DNA of 64,000 bases from Symsagittifera roscoffensis (lineage: Eukaryota > Xenacoelomorpha > Acoela > Convolutidae), in the NCBI RefSeq assembly GCF_963678635.1, contig NC_087065.1, forward strand, positions 25,689,254 through 25,753,253. The letters run 5' to 3'. Each line of letters begins with the position of its first letter. Positions within the stretch are counted from its first letter, which is position 1. Positions 31,277-43,099 of the stretch are shown in pieces. A model generated the notes under the pieces. That model did not search any database. It was not told the origin of the DNA and saw only the letters and a list, made by a program, of their open reading frames with translations. Made by a program: the position numbers and the translations under genes.

Positions 31277-33241
31277 TGTAGTATTGCAAAATACTACACA
31301 CACACAAAAGACCATTGTCTTAATTGTTTATTTAACGACCCAATTCTAAATTGGAGCGTGCCATTTAAATTAAAGCCTCTTTTCATTAAATCAGATATTG
31401 ACTGATTTACTCTTATTAGGACTATAAAATCTTGTTTTGAAAATCCACTCCTTTTTAAATACTTGTCCAATTTTTCTCATTTTTTCATGCTCAATATTTT
31501 AAAAGAGCGGCGATTATTAATACGTCCCTTTTAACTTAACTTGAAACAAACTGGATAAATATTTAGCAGTCTTGCCGGCTGCACTGAAATTCTCCTTGCT
31601 TTGATTAAGCAGAGGTGCACCTGCAATATGATGCATCAGAGAGAGTAATATGAATTTTTAATCAGACAAACTGAAGGCTGCGGTTTTTATCAAAGGGGAC
31701 TAATAAGTTGAAGATATTTGATTTGAAAAAATCAAACAAAAACTAGTTGAAAATTCCCTTATTAAAAAGGGAGAACAAAGGAGCAGGTGAAACCTGAATA
31801 ATTAAAGATTGAATCAGCCGCCGGTTTATGCTTACGAGCAAAAGGACTGGCCTGAAATCTTCAGTGTTTCATTTTGCTCAGTCAGCAGCAAGTCATTTCT
31901 CTTCAGTCAGATCTTTTAAAAATAAATAATTTTTCTTTTCTGCCCTAACACTAAAATTAATCTAGCCCTTTTCATTTTTAAAAAGAGAATAAATTCTCAT
32001 CTTAAGTTTGATTTTAAAAATTATAAATCGAGATAATCGAGATACGCACCCCCGAGGAAGTCTGGACTACAAGTACCCAAAGGACTACGGCAAGACGATC
32101 CAGACGACCCAACCAGAAGTGCTGACTTGGACAAACATCAAGGGCAACCATACATACTAATCAGCCACCGACCTTAGTAAGAAGATAAAAAAATGATGAA
32201 CAAAATAAGATTAGCTCAACCTCCCCTCATAGGTATATTTCTTTAAGCTGTTCGATTCGTTTATATAATCTAATAACCCAGTGCTTTGTATCCAACCAAC
32301 TAATTAATTCATACCTTTTCTAACTATTGTTTCTACTCTACTTTTTGTCAAGACAATTTGACGATCTAAGGTGAGACTTATAAATTAGGATAAAATTACT
32401 AAGCATTGAACCAGCAATGAGCGCTTAGTAAAATTGGAATAAGCGGTAGCACACTTATAACGAACAGCGAGTTATGAATGCATCAGTTATAAATTCTTCG
32501 GTCTGCGTATCTTTTTTAAGACCGCGGGATTTATAAGACATGGTCAATATCAAAATGATTGATGCCTGCAAACAACCCAATTCCGCACAGGATTTGCCCA
32601 CGGCCTCAAGGGTAATGTGCACCCCAAGCGCCGCTGTCATATTACCCCATACACAGTGAACAATTCAACAACAAAATTATTTCATACCCATCCACCAAAA
32701 TTTTTTGTGCACTTCAAGGAGAGAGAGATAAAATAACAAGCACCTCTTAAACTGAAATAAGTTCTCTCTCCAGTAAAAAGTTTGTTTTATGCTTTTTGGC
32801 AGCAAAAGTACAAATTAGAGTTTTTACTGAGTAGATCTGCATGCAATATTACCATTTCTTTTTGGGTATAATTTTAGTTACACTTTTTCTCCAAATTTGT
32901 TTCGCAATCAAGAGCAGAGCGCGCGGGGAAGAGAGTTTTAAAAAAGGGGATTAAAAAAGGAGGCAGAACTAATTTGGGCAAAAGTCAAAAGGGGCTTTGA
33001 GCGTGAAAAGAGCTCACTGAAGATGATAAATGAACTGTAAAGTGTTGGTCTGTTGTACAATAACCAAAATAGGAAAACCTTCAGCAGCTCCGTATGCTCT
33101 TTTCCTTTGTAAAAAACTTGAGGCCACGTGTTCTTTTGCTCCTAAATGTATGGCAAAGAAATAGCAACATTGCAAACTTACATAAACAATCAGAAACAGT
33201 TTTTAAGCTGCACACACTGCAAAAAAGACTGGATAATAACA
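31277..33241 (+). repeat. 3' LTR, 1,965 bp
   Basis: Same length and nearly the same sequence as the 5' LTR at 22,109-24,073. The matching stretch ends at AATAACA. The flank continues AAAACTTTT and does not repeat the bases before the 5' LTR. Confidence 0.9.
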
Positions 33242-34659
33242 AAAACTTTTTATTACGCCAGATCAAAAAAGAAAAAATAGTAAAAAAAAAAACACTTAAA
33301 AAGAAATCATAAGTAGACTTTTTGAATTCACATCCAATCATGAAAGATCTTGATAATCTTCGTCCAAAGGTTCCCTTAAAACCGTCTAGCTTTCGCGGCG
33401 CAATTCATTCAAGTACAATGATAGGAAATGATGGTCTTATTTAATGTTCGAATCCTTTTTCATAGTAAAGGTTTTCACTATCATCAAAATTTGTTAAACT
33501 TTTAACAAACAAATTTATTTGTTGCAATAATTTTAAATAAACGAGTATCGTTAAAAAGTATACCGGTTTTACTTCACCACCATCTGTATTTAAAGTTTTT
33601 TGCGCGTTTGAAAACAGGCTTAATTTGTTTAATGGCGATCTACCAAACTGTGTTCTTTTAAAATGATTAAATATAAAAATTAGTTTGATTAATATGGACC
33701 TATACTAGGATCAATTTATTACAAGTACTGTATTAAACGCAAGGCCGATAATATCCAGGCAAAAACCCGAATAGTTCAACTGCCCTTTTGCCCGTAAGTG
33801 TCTAAAAATAGGATTTGCTTTTAAAAATTAATTCCAATTCTACCACCCCTATCCACCCTTCGCAAATTTTCTATTTTCATAATCCTTATATATCTACCGC
33901 TATTATGGCAGAATAGGCGATTATTTTGTTAAAAGGTATGAAAATCAAAACTGTTCAGAACAATTATTTTGTTCACCACCCCGGAATTTTTTTAAAATGG
34001 ACATTCAAATGGGGAAGCAAGGATTGAGTTGCCACTTATGCTTGAATACCGCAAAATATAAAGCGCGCTGATTAACTCATACGGAGCCCCCGTTGTAATG
34101 TTTGATTCTAGATGCCTTCGTTAAATATTTTGAGGAAGAATAAAGATTTGGTATATTCGGCAGTCATAGTAAAATAAGCAAATTGAAAAACATTTTTTAT
34201 AGAAAAGTTACTTAAGAAATGCCAAAAAAAATCAATTTTTTTTCTTCAAGTTTTGCAGTTTTTTGAAGTTTTGAAAATTTTGTTTTCAAAAAGTCGCTAA
34301 AATGCACAAAGTAAACTAACATTACTCAATTAAAATAAAAATACTCTTTTTAAAACTAACATTACTTAAGATAGTCATTTGAAGACTACGGTTTAGAATG
34401 TTTTTTTTCCAAATTTGTGTAGTTTTTATGCTTGGTGTGATAAAAGGATCTGACGTAAAAACATAATTCAGGCATATTAGACAGTCAGAGTAATATAGGC
34501 ATATTGCAAAAAAATGTTTTTAGAAAAATGACTACAAAAACTTGAAAAAATTTTAAAAAAAGTTTCAAACTATTTCTGCAAAAATTTTTGATTTTTTAAA
34601 ATTTTTGATTCCCAAAAAGAAGTTGAAAAACTTCAAAAACTAGTCTTAGATGCTTAAAA
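33242..34659. other. Non-coding, downstream intron or flank
   Basis: No gene is supported. AT-rich with long A and T runs. It lies downstream of the Kv3 exon at 35,127 on the minus strand, so it is probably intronic. Confidence 0.5.
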
Positions 34660-35020
34660 TTAACTTTTAAGGGCTTCAATTTGGCATAATTCAGCATGTA
34701 ATTCTACACGCTCACGCCATATTAGTTCGAAACTAGACAGACCAAAAATCAAAAAGCTTAAGCCGGTTTTTCTCGACAATGGGAAAATTTCTGAGAAATT
34801 TTTAAAAATCGTTAGAATCACGACTGAAAGGGCTTCAGTATGATATATCACCCAAACCAGTCCGATGATTATTTGTGGTACCTGATTTTGTGTGGAAAAC
34901 AAAAAGAAAAAAGAACTAAAACACACCCGAATACAAAGTTCCTCCCCTTTTTTCAAATCGTCGGAACAATTACCTTTAGTTTGAGTAAATGCTGGTGGTC
35001 CAGCCACAAATCAGGTTATT
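34660..35020 (+). repeat. Repeat K1, copy near Kv exon 2
   Basis: Shares a run of similarity with 55,375-55,635, including CCAGTCCGATGAT, GATTTTGTGTGGAAAACAAAAAG and CCGAATACAAAGTTCCTCCCC. Open plus-strand stretches in both copies give related peptides (QSDDYLWYLILCGKQKE here), so the source may once have coded for protein. Part of it also occurs near 54,700. It is probably a decayed transposon. Confidence 0.6.
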
Positions 35021-35126
35021 AATGTCATCATTGTATAATTATACATTTAAAAAGTTAAATTTATTTTTTCGATTTAATGCAAACTCAAAGTCAGTTAAGA
35101 CAAAGTCAAAACTAGAACCTCCCTAC

Positions 35127-35363
35127 CTTGGCCAATTTGGAGTGCTGCGGTTGGTTGAATAGTCTCCAAACCTCAATCTGAAAGACCTTGAACTTATACC
35201 TCCTCTCCTGCAACTCGTCAGCTGTCACTCCAAATTTAGCGTAGAACTCCCTCTGTTCCTCTTCGTCGAACTCGTCATAGCCGTCTATCTTCTGAGCTTC
35301 TAGAATGTTCCGAGTCTCTTCTGCGTCTCTGTGACGAGTGTAGGTCATCCAGCAGCAAGGTTC
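35127..35363 (-). CDS. Shaw/Kv3-type potassium channel, exon 2 (partial)
   Basis: Carries the end of the cytoplasmic T1 tetramerisation domain and the linker up to transmembrane segment S1. The visible 79 codons begin EPCCWMTYTRHRDAEET, the hallmark Kv3 continuation. The CC pair completes the zinc-binding HX5CX20CC motif begun in exon 1. An acidic, charged linker and VWRLFNQPQHSKLAK follow, matching the position where the family reads RIWSLF..PYSS.AAK just before S1. The exon ends with a clean donor, AAG/GTAGGG, at 35,127/35,126. The 5' edge runs into the 200-N gap at 35,364, so the acceptor is hidden. Exons for S1-S6 and the pore should lie at lower coordinates or outside the window. I did not find them. 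Confidence 0.88.
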
Positions 35364-35563
35364 NNNNNNNNNNNNNNNNNNNNNNNNNNNNNNNNNNNNN
35401 NNNNNNNNNNNNNNNNNNNNNNNNNNNNNNNNNNNNNNNNNNNNNNNNNNNNNNNNNNNNNNNNNNNNNNNNNNNNNNNNNNNNNNNNNNNNNNNNNNNN
35501 NNNNNNNNNNNNNNNNNNNNNNNNNNNNNNNNNNNNNNNNNNNNNNNNNNNNNNNNNNNNNNN
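35364..35563. other. Assembly gap, 200 N
   Basis: Exactly 200 unknown bases, probably a placeholder length. It hides the acceptor of Kv3 exon 2. Confidence 0.99.
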
Positions 35564-36299
35564 AAACGGGTGATCATTTTCTCCCTATCCTTAACGAGGA
35601 GAAACAAATAACGAAAAATCACTATTAACTAGATAGCACCAAGAAACAACAGATGCAAGGCTTACTTACTCTTTAACAATTAAAAAAACCATGAACTTGC
35701 ACAATATGAGTGATGACAAAGATCAAAAAATTTTGATCAGTGCAAATTGATATATTCGGTGGAATTTGGTAGAATTCAATGTGATAAGACTTGATTGAAT
35801 TATTTCAACATTAAATTTCCTAACGTCAGATGGTTAGAAGTAAATTCTTGCTAAAGAAAATTGATAGCTAGAAAATAAAAGTATGGGATATGAAATTGGG
35901 TTGTGTGAAACTAATCCGACGGAATATTTAACTCTTTGGAAAAAAACTGAAACAAATTTAAAAGTAATTTTAAATAGTTACTGCACCAACGGTTAGGGTC
36001 GACGAAAGGAAAATATTTCTTTCGAATTGATAATGGCTAGGATAAAGGTAGCACCTCCGCTAAACATGAATTGTTTACAAAAATCCGAACGAGAAAAATT
36101 AAGTTTCAAGTTTTAGTTTTTACTTGCGGGTTCAAAGTTGCTTAGGAACTGTTTGAATTGTCTATTTAAACCTGAATCGATGTCCGAATCGTCTTAATTT
36201 TCTAATACTGAGGCGGCAGTGGCGTAAGAAGCTCCTTTTTTCTTCTTCTATGAACGATCTCATTTCGGGCACTACTTCTGTCGGATCTTGCGAGTTGAT
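35564..36299. other. Intronic non-coding DNA
   Basis: Nothing recognised. It lies within the large first coding intron of the Kv3 gene. Confidence 0.5.
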
Positions 36300-37784
36300 G
36301 GGACTTGATTTCTCGACTGATTGGGCGACCAAAACTTCAGAGGAATCCTTCTCTTTTTCCTAGATGTTGTCGCTGACCGTGACCTCGCTAAGTGTGAAGT
36401 GGTTATCCAATGTCCTCGATGCTTGTTTGCCTATAACATCTATATACAACCTTTCACAATAAAAATTTGGTGGTCCCACGTTTCGCCTTGGTCAAGAAGG
36501 AATTAGGATATTACGTTCAGGGGACGACTCTCCCATTTCGTAGGATAGATTTCATCTGCGAAATCATCTTTCTAGCCCAGTATCACCGGCGGGGCATGTT
36601 TTACTCTGGCTGTTTGAATCGCTTCTGGCGTGAGGGCGTAGAAATCGAATGTTGAAGGGGGTTCTGTCAATTCAGGGATTTCTAATCCAAATTGCAGAGC
36701 AGAGGGAGTCGCCGGTAATATGCTTTTCGAACAATCAGCTAATGCTCCTTGGGGATTCCAATCTAAATCTACATTTTCAGATTTAATGTGATTATCCGAA
36801 GGAATTTGTTTGCAACTAAGATGTTGTTCACAATTATATAGGTAGTTAATGAATCTTTCTCTGCCTACAATTTTATATGGAAAACCGCCTACGGTCCATT
36901 TCAATGGCTTAAATCAGAGGTATCGAAGGGTAAATAAAACGATTCATCTTCGGCTAAGTAACCTGGTCAGAAAATTTTCCGTTCTTTTTCTTCGGGTTGG
37001 AACCTTGTCTTTTTTCTTGGAAATGTTTTCCTAGTTGTCCCAATTTCTTTGAGGAAAATTTAGTTCTTGTTATGTTGTGCGACGGGATGATGGCCACTTC
37101 TTGTCTAGCGCACGCTTCTCACTTCTTCGACTCTACTTCAGATAAATTAATAAAATCAGAGACAGTGACACCTTGAAGTTTTTTGGTTGTTTCGAATAAT
37201 TATCCTTTATGGCTATGTCCGATTTCCTTAAGATCTTCCCGCAAGCAAGTTTCACCGTCGAATGACACGAATGTATTATTTTTTCTGCTAAAGGTCGATA
37301 ATAAAGCTCCCCGTTTCTTCGATTCAAAAGATTTCGGATTATGTTACATTTCTTTAGAAGTGCCATTCTTTTTGGGTTCGTCGCTGAGAGTGTCTTGATA
37401 AATTAATAAAATCAAAGACAGTGACCTCTGAAAATTTTTGGCTGTTTCGATTAATTATCTTTTATGGCTATGTCCGATTTTTTAAGATCTTGCCGCAAGC
37501 AAGTTTCACGTTGAATGAGACGACTATATTATTTTCTCTGCCAAAGGTCGAACATAAGGCTCTACGTTTCTTCGATTCAAAACCTTTCGGATTATTTTAC
37601 ATTTCTTTAGAAGTGCCATTCTTTTTGAGTTCATCGGTGAGAGTGTCTTGACTGGCAAAGGGCTCGGTAATGAAACGTGCCTTTTGTCTTCGGGGTTTCG
37701 ATTTTTGTTGACAAAAAGAGTGTCCTGGTATCCATCTTCTCTTTTCTCACCCGACGCCCAGTTTTTTGCCCTGTTTTTTGACAT
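36300..37784 (-). pseudogene. Decayed Gypsy, post-integrase tail
   Basis: Minus-strand open pieces at 36,572-36,904 and 37,133-37,784. In the latter, LACGKILRKSDIAIKD aligns with NGAVLRKSGVALRK of the intact element's integrase tail (about 14.0 kb), which marks this as the C-terminal end of a related Gypsy pol. The 36,572-36,904 piece is rich in prolines and acidic residues and has no known domain; it would follow the tail in the same orientation. Frames are interrupted. The block sits inside the Kv3 intron. Confidence 0.6.
37141..37652. repeat. 256-bp tandem duplication
   Basis: GATAAATTAATAAAATC begins both 37,141 and 37,397. The following ~250 bases repeat with scattered differences through GAGAGTGTCTTGA. 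It duplicates part of the Gypsy tail above. Confidence 0.8.
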
Positions 37785-37989
37785 TTTTGATTTTCCGTAG
37801 TCTAAAAATTTACTACTTGTTAGGTTGATCGAATTTTTCTATAGAGGATTTGGTAATCTGTTGAAATGTTTTTCAACTGGAATGCAATTGATTGTTTTGT
37901 GCTCCGTAGGTTCCAAATGATTTTGGAGACTGAGTCATAAAAGTAGGTTTTGGAAGATCCGAAGGCATTGTTTGTAACTTGGATTAGAA

Positions 37990-38180
37990 AGTATGAACGA
38001 GTTTCTCCACTAATCCAGTGGAAGGGTGGTCGGCAGCTGTACCATATATGAAATTAATGTTGTGCGAATCACAGAATTGTTTAAAAACTGGTCCCCTAAA
38101 ACACGACGCGTGGTCGATTCGAATTGAGATTGAGATTCCATGAAGATATATAAAATCGGTAAGAAATTCAATTACTGTTT
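37990..38180 (-). pseudogene. Decayed Gypsy integrase core fragment
   Basis: The minus frame reads FLTDFIYLHGISISIRIDH, then later FCDSHNINFIYGTAADHPSTGLVEK. These align with the second catalytic D (RVDQG) and the E (GCVERT) of the intact element's integrase. Both acidic residues persist but a stop follows shortly after. It is part of the minus-strand block that runs from RT (39.3 kb) to the tail (36.6 kb). Confidence 0.8.
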
Positions 38181-39331
38181 TGAATGAAGTGCTTCAAGTA
38201 ATTTTTGCCGAAGAGAACTTGGAGAATCTATCTATACAGAGTAGGAGATATTTAGAATGGTGCCACGAAGAATGTAATGGACCTGCAAAATCTACAAAAT
38301 TTTCTTCATTTACATAATAAGCCAAGGGAAAACAATTAGATGTACAAACTTTGGACCGGAAATGATTAAAGTTGCAAATTTTGAATCTGGGTCTAGCTAA
38401 GTTTAAAAATGATGCAAAAATTTAATTTAATTGATTTAAGTCATTGGATTTTCCGCAAGTTGTTCAATCAAGTTTGAGTAAGGCTTTTAGTTGTCTAATT
38501 ACTGAACATCCGACGGATTTATGATTCACTTTGGATTTATGGTTGAATTGATTTAGCTAAACGTTGCTACAACGAACTCTCCATCATAATTTGATGGAGC
38601 AATTGGTTTTCCAATTGAAAAAGTTGAGTACAAACTTGTGAAGACCATATCTTAACCCGCTAGCTGTTTTATCGAGAAATAGAGCAATAAAAATCTGTCT
38701 ACACATCTTGTTGAGCGGCTATGATAGATTTTGTTTTACTTGTTACAAGATAATGCTGATAAAAGGGCTTTATGGTTGGTTATGATTTCAAATTCCGAAT
38801 GTATAAGTAATTTTTGTAGTGTTCCCAAACGGCATCGAAAATTTCGAGTTCATTCGTTGAGTATTTAGCTTCGTGTGGGTTTAGGAAATGGATAGCAAAA
38901 GAAATTGAAAATTTGAAATTTTTGCGTGTAGTTGTTCAAGCGTTGCACGAGGCCGATGTGTAAAAGTGCCCTGCGACCAATTTTACTCTTGTCTTCCGTT
39001 TGACATCGAAGTGTGTAATTTCGGTTTTTACTTTGTGATGTAAAAAGTGTAATTTTTACTCTAGTGTGATGCGACCAGTTTAACTTTTGTTTTCAGTTTG
39101 CCATCGAAGTGTGTATTTTCGGTTTTTACTTTCTGATCCAATTTTTTCAAAAACTATGGCTAAGTTATGGTCGTCAGAAACTGATTGATTGGTTGATCCA
39201 AAAAAGGATCGCAACTCCTTTAAGTTTCGAGGGATTTGGATAGATTTTATAGCTAAGGTTTTATCTTCCAGAGGGATTCCTGCTGTTTTTGACATTTTGA
39301 AACCTAGCAATTCGATTTCTTTTTTGAACAA
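38181..39331 (-). pseudogene. Decayed Gypsy RT end, RNase H and linker
   Basis: From high to low coordinate on the minus strand: 39,331-39,190 gives ELLGFKMSKTAGIPLEDKT and NLKELRSFFGSTNQ, the Gypsy RT C-terminus. At about 38,780-38,900 pieces of RNase H (NELEIFDAVW-like) remain. At 38,470-38,640 the linker seen elsewhere as VVATFSKINSTIN occurs, with many stops. It is continuous with the integrase piece below it, so one copy originally ran 39.3 to 36.3 kb. Confidence 0.7.
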
Positions 39332-39639
39332 ATTGCATTTTGGCTATTTTACCGCAAAATTATTTTTGTCGAGAGTATTAAAAATGTTTTTTATAATTTC
39401 TTCATGTTCTTTATGTTTCTACATGAAATGCGAGGCAAAAAAACAAAAGGACATCTCGCTATCTGTCCGGCAAAGTACGCGATTTTAAAGGAATTTCACG
39501 AAAAATTGTAAATCTTGAAGAAAAGACGTAAATATTGTAAATAATCGAAAAAGCGAGATACCGATTTCGTAAATCCGTCAATTCAACCTGCTGTAAATAA
39601 TCATGTACATAAAGAATGTTGCGGTGTGTCTAATGCATG

Positions 39640-42079
39640 GTAGGAAACAGGACAAAGCGATAACGACAATTATTCGGTATTGAACAAGACTACGTTATTC
39701 GATAACGACGGAAAAGAATTGAAGAAATAACTTAACATTAGAATGGGAAAGGAAAGTTTCGCGAGTTCTTACAACTAAATATACAGATATATTCAGCTAG
39801 CCCAGTACACTTTTTTGAAAAGAAATTACTACACGAACTTAAACTGCGCGATCCAAAATTGAAAATTAATGCAGTCGACCAAGCTACGAAAGACCTTTAC
39901 TGCGGCTTCTTAAAGATTGTGTGACAAGTCATCGTACCAATAAGATCCAACGGAGGGACTTACGACAATACAGATTTCTTCATAACCAATGACCATGAAC
40001 AAAACATCCTAGGAAATGACAATCAACCACACGTTGGAATCAAAGTCGCACAAAAACCCTTTTCACACTAAAAAAAAACAACATTGAAAAAAAAACTCAT
40101 TTCTTAACTCCGTCAGATTATTTAAGAATGGATTTTTTTTCAAAAAAACTCAAGCAATTATTTAACAGGGTCGGTAAAAAAAAAACAACTCGAGAATACT
40201 CATTTTCACGACCCGCTAAAACCAATACATTTTAAGGGTCGTAAGGTTCCGCTACATCTACTTCAGGCAGTAAGCAAAGAGCTTGACAGACTAACTTCCG
40301 AAGGACACATTGAAAAGCCCAAAAAGGATTACCTGCGAGAAAATTAAATTAATTGGGTTCGCCTCAGACTCAAAATGATTGACCAAACAAGTTTTCAAAA
40401 TTAAATGCCAGATGCCGAACATACATAAGCCACTAGATAAAGTTGCATCAACACTTTCAGAAAAATCCGTTGGAGAAGTTTGGTTCACAAAATTAGACAT
40501 TAAAAATGCTTACAGCCAACTTAAAAAGACTTCACGAGTAAACAGTGTAATTTCAGCATCATTGGAGGAAATATGACTGGTATATGTCAGTTTTTCACGG
40601 TTTTTTGGACTTGACGATATACCAAATGAATTTCAAATAGTAATGGACTCCACTTTTGCAAATATTCCTTTTCTAACGTCTTCCTCGATGTCATATGAAT
40701 CTCTTCCAAAGGAAGCTTTGGAGAAATTGTTAAAAAGATTTTTACTACATTGAACAATAAAAAATTTGCGGTAAAATGGACGAAATGCAATTAAAAAAAA
40801 ATCGAATAGCTAGATTTCAAAATGCCAAAAACAGGAGCAATCTCTCTGGAAGATAAAACCTTAGCCATAAAATCTCTCGAAAATTGAAGGATTTGTGTTT
40901 TTTTTTTGGATCAACCAACCAATCAATTTCTGAAATCAATTTTCACTTGGTCAGACGACCATAACATAGCTTTTGAAAAAATTGGATCAGAAAGTAAAAA
41001 CCAAAAATACACACTTCGATGTCAAACTGAAAACAAAAATGAAACCGGTCGCATCACACTAGTGTAAAACTTACACTGTTTATATCAGAAAGTAAAAACC
41101 GAAATAACCTACTTCAATGACAAACTGAAGACAGGAGTTAAACCGGTCGCATCGCGTTTTTATACACCGGCCTCGCGCAGCGCTTGAACAACTACACGCA
41201 AAAAATTGGAGATCAATTTCCTTCGCAATCCAATTCTTAAACCCACACGAAGCTAAAAACTCAACGAACGAACTCGAAATTCTCCATGTCGCTTGGGGAC
41301 AATACAAAAAATACTTAATTGGTTCGGAATTTGAAATCATAACTAGCCATAAAGCCCTTTTATCAGCATTATCTTGTTACAATGAAAATAAAATCTATCA
41401 TAGCCGCTTAACAAGATGGGTAGACACATTTTTACTGCTTAATTTCTCAATAAAACAGCTAGCGGGTTAAGATATATTCTTCACAAGTTTGTATTCAAAT
41501 TTTTCAAGTGGAAAACCAATTGCTCCATCAAATTATGATGGAGAGTTTGTTGTAGCAACGTTTAGTAAAATCAATTCAACCATAAATATAAAGTCAATCA
41601 TAAATCCGTCGGATGTTCAGTTATTAGACAACTTAAAGCCTTACTCAAACTTGATTGAACAACTTGCGGAAAATCCAATGACTTTAAAAAAATTAAATTA
41701 AATTTAAGCCTCAATTTTAAACTTAGCTAGATCCAGATTCAAAATTTGCAATTTAAATCATTTCTGGTCCAAATTTTGTACCTCTATTTGAATTAATGTA
41801 AATGTAAATAGTGGAAGTTTAATTACTGCCTCATCGTCCGGTATTGTTGCAAAAATTACTTGGAAGAATATGTATTCAGATCAGTCATCTCTAGTAAAAA
41901 ACATACCGAGAATCTCTAAAATTGCCAGAAAAACCATTGGATTTGAAAAACTTCTTTAATATTAATAAAATCGCTTGGCTTACAGAAGAAGATAGCATTT
42001 AATCTCCCATGGTTAGAGCTCTAGAGGAGTATGGGAAGAATAAAACCACTAAATTGGTCAGTTATTTTAACCATTTTTC
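39640..42079 (+). pseudogene. Decayed Gypsy protease-RT-RNase H-linker, copy B
   Basis: Plus strand. A protease relic around 39,690-39,900 has its DSG site damaged. The RT N-terminus lies at 40,130-40,330 (LKQLFNRVGK, then SKELDRLTSEGHIEKP) and RT core at 40,379-40,576 (KCQMPNIHKPLDK, KLDIKNAYSQL). The RT end lies at 40,800-40,930, RNase H at about 41,230-41,450 and the linker at 41,489-41,701. It ends at about 42,079, where orientation flips. Frames shift repeatedly and several stops interrupt it. Confidence 0.75.
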
Positions 42080-43095
42080 AAAGGATTGTCCTTGTATTTT
42101 CTTCTCCTCTCTCATCCGACGCCCAATTTTTTGCCCTGTTTCTTGACATAATTAATTTTCCGTTGTCTAAAAAATTACTACTTTTTAGGTTGATCAAATT
42201 TTTATATAGAGCTTTTGATAATCTGTTGAAATGTTTTTCAATTGGAATGCAATTGATTGTTTTGTGCTCCGTAGGTTCCACATGATTTTGGAGACCGAGT
42301 CGTAAAAGTAGGTTTTGGAAGATCCGAAGACATTGTTTGTTACTTTGATTTGAAAGTAAGAACGAGTTTTTCCACTAATCCAGTGGAAAGGTGGTCAGCA
42401 GCTGTACCATATATGAAATTTGTTTTTTTTGTGAATCACAGAATAATTTAAAAACTGCTTCGGTAAAACACGACGGGTGGTCGATTCGAATTGAGATTGA
42501 GATTCCATGAAGATGAATAAAATCGGTAACAAATTCAAGTACTGTTTTGAATGAAGTGCTTCAAGTACTTTTTGCCGAATGTAATTTGGAGAATCTATCT
42601 ATACAAAGTAGGATATATTTAAAATGGCGACACGAAGAATGTAATGGACCTGCAAAATCTAAATAAATTTCTTCATCTGAAAATTTGAGATCAGGAAGGT
42701 GATTATAATGTTTTTCAGGAGTTAATTGTAAAAGTTTTTCACCTGCTTTTATACAATCCGTGCAAAGATAACAAATATTTTTAAAAAGTTTGAGATGGGA
42801 ATCTTAGAACAATAATTTTTAGAATAAGCCAAGGGAAAACAATAAGAGGTACAAAATTTGGACCGGAAACGATTAAAATTGCAAATTTTGTTTCTGGATC
42901 TAGCTAAGCTTAGAATTGATGTCAAAATTTAAAATAAATTTATTTACGTCAGGCAAGTTGTTCAATCAAGTTTGAGTAAGGCTTTAAGTTGTCTAGAAAC
43001 TAAACATCCGACGGATTTATGATTGAATTTGGATTTTTGGTTGAATTGATTTTACTAAACGTTGCTACAACGAGCTCTCCATCATAGTTTGATGG
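42080..43095 (-). pseudogene. Decayed Gypsy integrase block, copy C
   Basis: Minus strand. 42,078-42,281 carries NCIPIEKHFNRL and SRNRAKNWASDE, the segment after the integrase core. 42,370-42,540 holds the core remnant (RIDHPSCFTEAVFKLFCDSQ). 42,950-43,095 is the linker in reverse, complementary to 41,514-41,665 of copy B. Confidence 0.7.
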
Positions 43096-43099
43096 AGAA

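Larger units (their letters stand above)
22109..33241 (+). mobile_element. Pol-less LTR retroelement with gag, protease and a third ORF
   Basis: An 11,133-bp element. Its two 1,965-bp direct repeats start TG and end CA, are equal in length and almost identical (I see one difference, AAAGGGCGG against AAAGAGCGG). A polypurine tract abuts the 3' repeat and gag sits between them, so these are LTRs and not a host duplication. The internal order is a 2.9-kb leader, gag, protease in the -1 frame, about 1.6 kb without a clear gene, ORF3, polypurine tract. No RT, RNase H or integrase motif is present, so it must be mobilised in trans by a relative. The 4-5 bp flanks (GATTG and AAAAC) do not match, so no target duplication is visible. 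No obvious primer site follows the 5' LTR. Confidence 0.85.

Noticed and set aside
35275-35622. Open frames running across the N gap
   Set aside because: They are open only because the 200 unknown bases contain no stops.
41080-41340. Minus-strand frame reading MISNSEPIKYFLYCPQ, repeated at 46.9 and 51.0 kb
   Set aside because: It is the reverse of the decayed RNase H (NELEILHVAWG-like on the plus strand). Its recurrence reflects the tandem duplication.
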